A stretch of DNA of 8,252 nucleotides from an uncultured Armatimonadota bacterium. Its GTDB lineage: Bacteria > Armatimonadota > UBA5829 > DTJY01. The position numbers were made by a program, and so were the translations under genes. The stretch lies in contig CALNCU010000295.1 in assembly GCA_937875395.1 (NCBI GenBank), positions 1-8,252 on the forward strand, in the 5' to 3' direction. Shown here one piece after another: positions 1-5,763 of the stretch (its first letter is position 1; the number at the start of each line of letters is the position of its first letter). The notes under the pieces are model-generated. The model was not told the DNA's origin and searched no databases. It saw nothing but the letters and a program-made list of their open reading frames with translations.

Positions 1-1
1 G

Positions 2-415
2 CGTTCTGCATGCCGCATGGTGGCATCATCGCTTAACTACGCGCGCAGTTACGCGGCAACATCCGGCAAGCCGGCCCGGGTGCTCTTTTATGAAAACGGC
101 AGGTGCCTTAGGGTGGAAGTCCCGGATGATACCTCTGAGGGCGGCCGGAATATGAGGGAGCTTACAACCTCTGCCGGGCGGCGTAGAAATCTGCCGGAGG
201 ATGTTGTAGTGAACCGCATAGTTAAGGTTGGCAGCTCCCAGGGCACGGATTATATAGAGTTTGATAAGCTGGGGCAGGCAGAGGCGGCCGTTATAGAGAT
301 TATAGATACAGGCGGAGGCAACAAGATGTATGCGGTTGTAGATTCCATAACAGGGCGTTCCAGAGTCTACTCCCCCAATGAACTGGAGGAATCCTGCGCT
401 GCAGTACTGGAATAA
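2..415 (+). CDS. gspH: GspH-like minor pseudopilin, 5' end cut by window edge
   Basis: Probable type II secretion minor pseudopilin H (GspH/FimT type), a component of the pseudopilus tip. The reading frame is open to the left edge (codons start at base 2), so the prepilin leader and N-terminal hydrophobic helix are missing and the internal ATG at 17 is unlikely to be the true start. The first visible part, with SSLNYARSYAATSGKPARVLFY, matches the GspH/FimT pattern of an amphipathic helix (AR-S-A) followed by the first beta strand. The rest alternates short strands and turns and ends with a strand-turn segment, AVVDSITGRSRVY, typical of the C-terminal sheet of this family. Position directly before gspI, gspJ and gspK supports H rather than G. 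It overlaps gspI by 38 nt. The family call rests on pattern and context, since the diagnostic N-terminus is outside the window. Confidence 0.75.
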   Translation, partial: RSACRMVASSLNYARSYAATSGKPARVLFYENGRCLRVEVPDDTSEGGRNMRELTTSAGRRRNLPEDVVVNRIVKVGSSQGTDYIEFDKLGQAEAAVIEIIDTGGGNKMYAVVDSITGRSRVYSPNELEESCAAVLE

Positions 416-869
416 GCATCCAAATAAAAGAGCGAATCCTGTAACAGACAGAAAAGGTCTCACCCTGCTGGAGATGGTAGTTGCGCTTGCCATACTATCC
501 GTAGGGATTGTGGGCGTGCTGCAGGCCTACTCATCCGCCATGGCGGCAAACAGGGTTGCAGAGTCGCAATCTGCCGCCGCAGACCTTGCAAGCTCTGTAG
601 CATCAGAGTTGGACCGCCAGGCAAGTCTGGAATCAGGCCAGCTATCCGGGGAGTTTCAAGACTGCCGCGGGTACAGTTGGACGGCGGATATAGAATCCCC
701 GGACAACAACGGAATGGCAAGAGTAGTCATTACCGTAAGCTGGAAGACGGGCAGTGTGGAGAGAGACTTTGGAATGGTTGCCTACCTGTGCCCGCAGGTG
801 AGCAGCGCGCTTGCCGGAACATCGCAAAGCTCAACTGTTATTACAAATATTTCCGGGGGTGGGGGATGA
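378..869 (+). CDS. gspI: GspI minor pseudopilin
   Basis: Minor pseudopilin I, expected to form the pseudopilus tip complex with GspJ and GspK. The 163-aa product has a basic leader ending RKG (residue 27) and a prepilin-peptidase site G27|LTLLE with the conserved Glu at +5 (E32). Residues 28-52 are the hydrophobic helix, including VVALAILSVGIVGV. The C-terminal half has the GspI-like pattern of Gly-Tyr-Ser-Trp (98-101) followed by strands RVVITVSW and FGMVAYL. Cys96 and Cys138 could pair. The start is uncertain: ATG 378 has no clear ribosome binding site and gives a long 27-residue leader, whereas GGAGGA at 385-390 lies 8 nt before an in-frame CTG at 399. The gene overlaps gspH by 38 nt, and its stop overlaps the gspJ start as ATGA. 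The family call is firm; the exact start is not. Confidence 0.88.
   Translation: MNWRNPALQYWNKHPNKRANPVTDRKGLTLLEMVVALAILSVGIVGVLQAYSSAMAANRVAESQSAAADLASSVASELDRQASLESGQLSGEFQDCRGYSWTADIESPDNNGMARVVITVSWKTGSVERDFGMVAYLCPQVSSALAGTSQSSTVITNISGGGG
385..390 (+). promoter_or_regulatory. Shine-Dalgarno-like GGAGGA inside the 5' end of gspI
   Basis: GGAGGA is a near-perfect Shine-Dalgarno sequence. It lies downstream of ATG 378 and 8 nt upstream of an in-frame CTG at 399. No other ATG, GTG or TTG lies in frame between it and the prepilin cleavage site. It may mark a non-ATG start for gspI, or it may be a chance result of the Glu-Glu codons of the overlapping gspH frame (LEES). Confidence 0.35.
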
Positions 870-1567
870 GTTATACCCCGCGCCCAAACAATTCAGGTTT
901 TACACTGGTAGAAACACTGGTGGCCCTGGCCATACTATCCGTTATCATAGGAGCCATATACGGCACATTCAGGGCCGGGAGCCAGAGCAACATGCTCCTG
1001 GGAGAGAATGCAGACCTGCACCAGACGGGACGGGTGTTGCTGGGGCGCATTAATTCTGAACTCTGCGGCATATACCAGGCGGCCGGGAGCGGGACAAGCG
1101 CTCTTACGGGAGAGAACTCAGATATGGCGGAGAGCTCTTCCAGCTTTGACAGGTTGGAGTTCACCACCATCTCCCATAAGCCATGCAGAAGCACGGATAT
1201 ATTGGGCGGAGTGTGCAGCGTAACCTATTCAGTAAAATCTTCAAGGGACGGCGTGCCGGAGGGCCTTTTTATTAAAGAGGATTTTACTCCGGGGCTGCAT
1301 CTCTCTGATGATGAAGTAGAAAACCTTCCGGAAACCCGGATATCCGGCCTGGTGGTTGGGATGGATTGCAGCTACCTTGACCCAAATACCGGGGAGTGGG
1401 TGGAAGAGTGGATAGGCAAAACAGCTCTCCCTGCTGCGGTGCATATTAAACTTATACTAAAGTCGCCAAGAAAGAATGCAAGCCCTGTAGAGGCATATCT
1501 TACAACAAACCTAAGGCCGTCGGGGAGCAAGCAGAGCACATCTGGAGGGCAGGACGGTGGCAGGTAA
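866..1567 (+). CDS. gspJ: GspJ minor pseudopilin
   Basis: Minor pseudopilin J, predicted partner of GspI and GspK at the pseudopilus tip. The ATG at 866 overlaps the gspI stop as ATGA and is preceded by a G-rich tract. It gives a 233-aa protein with a short leader MSYTPRPNNSG and a textbook prepilin site G11|FTLVE with Glu at +5 (E16). The hydrophobic helix covers about residues 12-34 (TLVALAILSVIIGAIYGTF). The C-terminal part contains LPAAVHIKLIL (188-198), the segment typical of GspJ just before its last strands. Cys67, 107, 117 and 168 are visible. The last about 15 residues are Gly/Ser/Gln-rich and lie partly in the 11-nt overlap with gspK. The frame stays open upstream to 677, but that extension would put the prepilin site about 74 residues in, so it is rejected. 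Confidence 0.92.
   Translation: MSYTPRPNNSGFTLVETLVALAILSVIIGAIYGTFRAGSQSNMLLGENADLHQTGRVLLGRINSELCGIYQAAGSGTSALTGENSDMAESSSSFDRLEFTTISHKPCRSTDILGGVCSVTYSVKSSRDGVPEGLFIKEDFTPGLHLSDDEVENLPETRISGLVVGMDCSYLDPNTGEWVEEWIGKTALPAAVHIKLILKSPRKNASPVEAYLTTNLRPSGSKQSTSGGQDGGR
1544..1549 (+). promoter_or_regulatory. Ribosome binding site for gspK
   Basis: GGAGGG lies 7 nt before the GTG at 1557. It supports GTG as the gspK start and places translation initiation inside the last codons of gspJ. Confidence 0.7.
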
Positions 1568-2708
1568 CAACAGGGGCATAGCCCTTATTCTGGTACTGTG
1601 GATAATGCTTGCGCTGGTGCTTCTGTCGGCGGGGGTGGGCATGCTGGCCCGCACGGAGTCTCATATTGCAAGGAACCATGCAGACCGGCAACGGTGCCGG
1701 TGGGCGGCCCGCACAGGGGTGTACAGAGCCATTGCAGATGTTAAAACCCTGGCCGGGGAGCGCGCCACGTACCTGGGAGAAGAGCCGTACACCCTGTCGT
1801 CCAATGATTTGCAGATGAACCTGGACGGCTGCTCATTTGAAGCCGCCATAGAGGATGAGGGCGGCAGAATAAACATAAACACGGCATCCAACGAGACGCT
1901 TGCAAATCTGTTTGGCAACAGTGAGATTGCAGATTGCATAGTAGACTGGAGAGACATCAACGATATTCCGGGGCCCCTGGGGGCGGAATCCGTATATTAT
2001 TCGTCCCTCTCCATGCCGTACCGGTGCAAGAACGCAGATTTTGATACTGTAGATGAACTGATGCTTGTGAAGGGGATTACCAGAGACATGCTCTATACCG
2101 TATCGGGAGAGAGCGGCTGCTCTCTGGCAGACGTAATAACCGTATACGCCCCTGCCGATGCAAGCCGTCCATCAGGCAGCAGCCAGTTGATAGATATACA
2201 GAACGACAGCAGGCAGAGGCTAAGGAGCACTCTGGGGGACGTGCTCTCAAATCTGGAAATAGATGCAATAGTCAATTACAGGTCCCGTATGCCGCTCAGG
2301 TCTGTAGCCCAGATAGTAAGGGTGCCGGGCCTGCCGCGGGCAAAGGTAGCCAGAATATACGACAGGCTTACCATAAGGGGTGCAACTGTGCAGGCCGGCG
2401 CCACAAACATAAACACCGCTCCGGCGGCGGTGCTGGAGATACTGCCGGGGATGGATAGCAACATTGCGCAGGCAATAATTGATTACAGGGTGGCTAGCGG
2501 GCCGTTTGAGAGCGTGGGTTCCCTGCTCTACATAAACAGTATTACAAACAATACGTTTGTAAGCATAGCCCCCTATCTTACGGTTAAATCCGCCGTTTTT
2601 AGAGTTACATCTACAGGCCGAATAGAAAAGACCGGGGCATCCGCCACAATTGCCGCCGTATTAGAGGTAATAAACGGGCAGGCCCGGATTAGATACTGGC
2701 AGGAGTGA
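1557..2708 (+). CDS. gspK: GspK minor pseudopilin with an apparent extra helix-hairpin-helix-like repeat
   Basis: Minor pseudopilin K, which caps the pseudopilus tip. It begins with GTG after a good ribosome binding site. The short leader MAGNNRG is followed by the cleavage site G7|IALILVLWIM. Position +5 is Leu, not Glu, as expected for GspK. The first alpha-helical region (about 98-200) carries the hallmark motifs DEGGRININTA, DWRDINDIPGPLGAES and the segment FDTVDELMLVKGI. The C-terminal region (about 281-343) repeats the pattern: NINTAPAAVLEILPG, IIDYR, GPFESVGSLL. Between them, residues 211-275 hold a third similar unit: LIDIQNDSRQRLRSTLG, IVNYR, SVAQIVRVPGL. At 383 aa it is longer than common GspK proteins of roughly 300-330 aa, and the middle unit accounts for the excess. 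The closing strands (344-372) resemble the pilin sheet. The gene ends just before gspL. Confidence 0.93.
   Translation: MAGNNRGIALILVLWIMLALVLLSAGVGMLARTESHIARNHADRQRCRWAARTGVYRAIADVKTLAGERATYLGEEPYTLSSNDLQMNLDGCSFEAAIEDEGGRININTASNETLANLFGNSEIADCIVDWRDINDIPGPLGAESVYYSSLSMPYRCKNADFDTVDELMLVKGITRDMLYTVSGESGCSLADVITVYAPADASRPSGSSQLIDIQNDSRQRLRSTLGDVLSNLEIDAIVNYRSRMPLRSVAQIVRVPGLPRAKVARIYDRLTIRGATVQAGATNINTAPAAVLEILPGMDSNIAQAIIDYRVASGPFESVGSLLYINSITNNTFVSIAPYLTVKSAVFRVTSTGRIEKTGASATIAAVLEVINGQARIRYWQE
2701..2705 (+). promoter_or_regulatory. Ribosome binding site deciding the gspL start
   Basis: AGGAG lies 11 nt before ATG 2717, a slightly long spacing. The competing GTG at 2705 would overlap the gspK stop as GTGA but has no purine-rich site in the preceding 15 bases. 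A third ATG, at 2710, is out of frame with gspL. ATG 2717 is therefore favoured. Confidence 0.5.
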
Positions 2709-2716
2709 TATGCTGT

Positions 2717-4312
2717 ATGTTTAAGAACAAAACCTACCTGGGGGTAGATACCAGGGGCAGGGATATTAAAATTGTAGAATTGCGCAAATCCGGCGGCGCC
2801 TTAGAGGTTGTGCAGGCGGTAAAGCTTAAAGGCGGCGGCAGTGATATAGGCACGGCGCTGGGGCGGTTTCTTTTAGATACAGATACCCGCCCGCACAAAA
2901 TAGCGTACTCCATGCCTGCAAGCGCCTGTTCCGTCAAGTTTGCGCGGCTCCCCGAAACCCGGGCCAAAGAGACTGCAAAGATGGTCTATTATGAGGCGGA
3001 GACACAGATTCCGCTCCCCTTAAATGACCTGGTATGGGGTTATTCCGTAGCGGATCAGGCAGGGGATGATGGTCTGCGCCAGGTTGTAATAGCAGCAGCA
3101 CGGCGGGAGACTGTAGCAGAGATTGTCTCCGGCATGGAAGAGCCGATGCTCCCGGATTCATCCCTCCAGGTATCCACACTGGCAGGGAGGCGTGCGCTCT
3201 CCCCGGAAGCAGATGATTCCGTCATTCTTCTGGATATGGATGAGGATTGGGCGGACCTTACCGCCGTAAGCGGCAAAGAGATACTCTCCTGCCGGAGTAC
3301 AAACCTGGGTGTCGGCACACTGGTTGCCGCTGCCGCCGCTGATCTTGATATTGAGCTTGAAGAAGCAGAAGAGCTGATTGGCCAGTGGACGTTCTCTAAG
3401 CTCTGCGCCCCGTCCCAGGGCAAAACCGGCCAATCCGCCGTGGAGGGATGGGTGGATTCCATAGTGCTTGAGCTTCGCAGGTCCGCTCTCTCCGCCGTCT
3501 CTTCCGGAGGGCTCCCAGTGAGCAGTATTATACTCTCCGGCCGGGGGGCTGCCGTTAGCGGCATTGCAGAGGTAATTGCAGAGAAGATTAACCTTCCCGT
3601 GGAGATAGGCAATCCGTGGGCGGAAATGCAGCTTGGCGCCGTAGTTAAACACGGAAAAGACTACCTCCCGGCGGAGTTTACCGTAGCAACCGGGCTGGCA
3701 ATCTCCGCCGCAGAGAGTACCGGCAGCATAAACCTTATGCCCGGAGAGCATAAAGAGGCGCGCATCCGCCAGAGAAGAGAAAGGGCGGCCATGCTGGGCC
3801 TTGGCATAGCGGCGGCCGTGCTCTTTATAACAATCCTTCTGGGGCAGATTGGGATAAGGACAAAATCTGCAGAACTGGATGATTTAAAGGGGCGGGTGGC
3901 TGTGGCAAGGCATGCGGCTGTAAGCGTTCAGCCGGGACTGGCCAAAGAGGTATCTGCCATGCAAAGGATTGCCGATGCAGTGCAAAACAGCAGCACTCCC
4001 ATAGAGGTTCTGCGCCGTATAAGCCAGGGACTTCCAAAAAGCTGCTGGATATCAGAGCTTAGATTTGATGCCGGGAAACTGGTGGTGCTTAGAGGCGGCG
4101 CTCTTTCTGATTCTGCCGTGGCAGATGCCGTATACCAGCTCTCCGGCGCGGGCGTGTTTGAATCTGTTTCCATGGATTACTGCAATCTTGGAACCGGGGA
4201 CAACAAGCAGGTGTATGAGTTTCAAATTAAGTGTGCTCTGCCGCCGGATTCCATGCTTTCCGGTAAAGCAAAGACCGGCGCCAGTAAAAGATCGGGGTTG
4301 GTGGTTAGATGA
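2717..4312 (+). CDS. gspL: GspL assembly-platform protein (PilM-like plus PilN-like)
   Basis: Bitopic inner-membrane platform protein that would link the cytoplasmic ATPase GspE to GspM and the pseudopilus. The 531-aa product from ATG 2717 has a PilM-like actin-fold cytoplasmic region (about 1-335): YLGVDTRGRDIKIVEL (7-22) at the phosphate-1 position, the conserved stretch YYEAETQIPLPL (91-102), a strand VILLDMDEDWADLTAV (169-184), and LSGRGAAVSGI (273-283) at the adenosine position. INLMPGE (338-344) matches the INLLP motif with which PilN contacts PilM, here within one chain. One membrane helix follows (about 358-380), then a coil-like segment and a PilN-like ferredoxin-fold domain (about 427-508) with STPIEVLRRISQGLP and FESVSMDYC. 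Nucleotide-binding motifs look weakened: TRGR replaces the usual Gly-Ser-rich loop, and GRG replaces GGG. Its stop overlaps gspM as ATGA. The alternative start is GTG 2705, adding four residues. Confidence 0.9.
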   Translation: MFKNKTYLGVDTRGRDIKIVELRKSGGALEVVQAVKLKGGGSDIGTALGRFLLDTDTRPHKIAYSMPASACSVKFARLPETRAKETAKMVYYEAETQIPLPLNDLVWGYSVADQAGDDGLRQVVIAAARRETVAEIVSGMEEPMLPDSSLQVSTLAGRRALSPEADDSVILLDMDEDWADLTAVSGKEILSCRSTNLGVGTLVAAAAADLDIELEEAEELIGQWTFSKLCAPSQGKTGQSAVEGWVDSIVLELRRSALSAVSSGGLPVSSIILSGRGAAVSGIAEVIAEKINLPVEIGNPWAEMQLGAVVKHGKDYLPAEFTVATGLAISAAESTGSINLMPGEHKEARIRQRRERAAMLGLGIAAAVLFITILLGQIGIRTKSAELDDLKGRVAVARHAAVSVQPGLAKEVSAMQRIADAVQNSSTPIEVLRRISQGLPKSCWISELRFDAGKLVVLRGGALSDSAVADAVYQLSGAGVFESVSMDYCNLGTGDNKQVYEFQIKCALPPDSMLSGKAKTGASKRSGLVVR

Positions 4313-4905
4313 AAAGGTTACAGCAACTTAAAGGGGTAGAGATTGCCGTTGGGGTGCTTGGGCTTCTGGTTTTAGCGCTTGCAGCCATAATGCTTAACCA
4401 AATGCTGGTGCGCTCGCGTCTTTCAGCCCGGGTTAACGAGCAGAAACAGTTACTCGCTAATCTTACAGAGGGTTCCATGGGCAACCGCACGGCGTTAAGC
4501 AAATATGATGATATGTCTATAAAGCTCTACGGGCGGATTCCGGACGGCTCTGCGCGCGGGAGCATGCCTTTTGTGCTTAACCAGGTTGCCGGTACTCTGC
4601 GGGCGCACGGCTTAATGCCGGAGACTCTTAAACCGGAATCTGTAACAGTAATAGACGGCATAAACCGGGTTCCTCTTAAGGTATCTTTCAGTGCCGGGCT
4701 GAACAACATGGTGCTTGTGCTCCGTGATATAGAGAACACGGTGCCTGTTATGCGCATAGATCAGCTAAGCATCCGTCCGGCGGCGGATAAATCCCAAATG
4801 CTGCATGCAGAGATGACAATATCATCCTTTGTTGCCGGCGGAGGTGTTGCTGGCAGAACGGCACCGGCCGGCGACCGGGAATCCAATGCGAGCAGAGGTT
4901 CATAA
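4309..4905 (+). CDS. gspM: GspM/PilO-type assembly-platform protein
   Basis: Inner-membrane protein of the GspM/PilO type, expected to pair with GspL through its membrane helix, coiled coil and periplasmic ferredoxin-like domain. The 198-aa product has a short basic N-terminus (MKRLQQLK) and one membrane helix at about 12-33. A Gln/Lys/Leu-rich coil region follows to about 60. RIPDGSARGSMPFVLNQVAG (76-95) and the later VSFSAGLNNMVLVLRDIEN (125-143) with PVMRIDQLSI (146-155) give the PilO pattern of helix, strand, helix, strand. Residues 176-198 form a Gly/Ala/Ser-rich tail. The gene starts in ATGA overlap with gspL and its stop shares a base with the next start (TAATG). Sequence and context agree on this role. 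Whether to call it GspM or PilO-like is a naming choice, and GspM fits the pseudopilin context. Confidence 0.83.
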   Translation: MKRLQQLKGVEIAVGVLGLLVLALAAIMLNQMLVRSRLSARVNEQKQLLANLTEGSMGNRTALSKYDDMSIKLYGRIPDGSARGSMPFVLNQVAGTLRAHGLMPETLKPESVTVIDGINRVPLKVSFSAGLNNMVLVLRDIENTVPVMRIDQLSIRPAADKSQMLHAEMTISSFVAGGGVAGRTAPAGDRESNASRGS

Positions 4906-5717
4906 TGAGTATATTTGACAGCATGAGAAACCAGGAAGTCTCTCCAAGGCTGGCAGCGGCCTGCATAATTGGGCTGCTGGCCGTGTCCGTTACGGGGATA
5001 CTCCTGGTAAAGAGGGCCGTAAGCGGGCCTGTGGCGCCGGTGGAATCATCCAAAGTGCAGTTACTGCAAAGCAATGCAAAAGATGTCAAATCCTCCCCGC
5101 CTGCGCAGAACGGGGAGAAAGGCACGCCCCCTGCGGAGGATGCGTGCGCCGCTATAATCTCAAGAAACATATTCCGCCCTATTGCTGCCTTGCCAAATGG
5201 TTCCGTATCCAATCCTGCTTCGCCTGCACAGGCAGATAAACCGGCCGTTGCCGTAACCGCGCTCCCTCCAATGCCGGTGGTAGTGCAGCCGCGCTCCGGC
5301 AGCGCAGGCTTTGAGGGCAGGTCTATGTTTGGGTTCAGGATGGGCCGCGGCGGCAGAAGCATAGCATTCACCGGCATAGTGGAGACTTCAGAGGGCATGC
5401 TGGCTCTTATAGAGAACCCCGCAACCTCTGAAACCAGGTTTGTTGCCGTGGGAGACAGAGTGTTCGGCATGGATGTGTTAGAGGTGGGTGCGCGTTCTGT
5501 GCTGCTTGAGTTATCAGACGGGCAGACCATAAGGCTGGCTATGGGGGAGAACAAGCCGGATTCTCCTGCCTCCACCGGCCAGCAGCCGTCTGATCAGGCG
5601 CAATCCGGGACGCAGCAGGCCCCTGATGCCTCCACCGGCCAGCAGGATGGCGGCCGGTCGCGAAGATGGAACCGGTCATGGGGCGGATCTTCCGGTCAGA
5701 CTGCACCCGCCCAGTAA
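4905..5717 (+). CDS. gspC: GspC/PilP-like inner-membrane clamp protein with low-complexity tail
   Basis: Likely GspC-type protein that connects the inner-membrane platform to the N-terminal rings of the secretin. The 270-aa product has one membrane helix (about 16-36) after a short cytoplasmic start, then a Pro/Ala-rich periplasmic linker. IISRNIFRP (84-92) matches the short conserved segment that precedes the homology region in GspC. The homology-region fold (about 152-214) follows the GspC/PilP pattern: IAFTGIVETSEGMLALIENP, RFVAVGDRVFGMDVLEVG, then SVLLELSDGQTIRLAMG. There is no PDZ or coiled-coil domain of the kind found after the homology region in classical GspC. Instead, residues 218-270 are Ser/Gln/Gly/Pro-rich with a repeated ASTGQQ and an Arg/Trp-rich patch (251-259). 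GAGG at 4895-4898 lies 6 nt before the ATG. A T2SS gene between gspM and gspD also occurs in Xanthomonas (xpsN), so GspN-type naming is possible. Confidence 0.8.
   Translation: MSIFDSMRNQEVSPRLAAACIIGLLAVSVTGILLVKRAVSGPVAPVESSKVQLLQSNAKDVKSSPPAQNGEKGTPPAEDACAAIISRNIFRPIAALPNGSVSNPASPAQADKPAVAVTALPPMPVVVQPRSGSAGFEGRSMFGFRMGRGGRSIAFTGIVETSEGMLALIENPATSETRFVAVGDRVFGMDVLEVGARSVLLELSDGQTIRLAMGENKPDSPASTGQQPSDQAQSGTQQAPDASTGQQDGGRSRRWNRSWGGSSGQTAPAQ
5567..5645 (+). repeat. 19-bp direct repeat with 60-bp spacing in the gspC tail
   Basis: The 19-base sequence TGCCTCCACCGGCCAGCAG occurs exactly at 5567-5585 and again at 5627-5645. It is in the same reading frame both times and encodes the two ASTGQQ copies of the low-complexity C-terminus. 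The intervening sequence does not align between copies, so this is either a remnant of a 60-bp tandem duplication or an internal sequence conversion. Confidence 0.9.
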
Positions 5718-5763
5718 TGTTTAGTGACTTACCATAAGGATAAATGAAAGGAAAATCGGCGCA
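5718..5763 (+). promoter_or_regulatory. Short intergenic leader before gspD with weak ribosome binding site
   Basis: This is the only sizeable gap between genes inside the operon. AAAGGA at 5747-5752 sits 11 nt before the gspD ATG and probably serves as its ribosome binding site. The stretch is locally AT-rich compared with its flanks. I see no convincing -35/-10 pair and no hairpin, so an internal promoter is possible but unsupported. Confidence 0.45.

Noticed and set aside
677..865. Upstream extension of gspJ
   Set aside because: The frame is open, but starting there would bury the prepilin cleavage site about 74 residues into the protein. ATG 866 gives a normal 11-residue leader and an ATGA junction.
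855..865. G-rich tract (two runs of G) before gspJ as a phase-variable or quadruplex element
   Set aside because: There are only two runs of five G, too short for likely slippage switching and too few for a quadruplex. It probably serves as a G-rich ribosome binding region and encodes the Gly tail of GspI.
3055..3751. Two overlapping minus-strand open frames opposite gspL
   Set aside because: Both mirror the codon structure of gspL on the opposite strand, overlap each other and show no recognisable motif.
4748..5575. Long minus-strand open frame (275 codons) opposite gspM and gspC
   Set aside because: It lies opposite two well-supported genes. Its translation is Ser/Thr/Ala/Pro-rich without a recognisable domain, and it has no supporting gene context.
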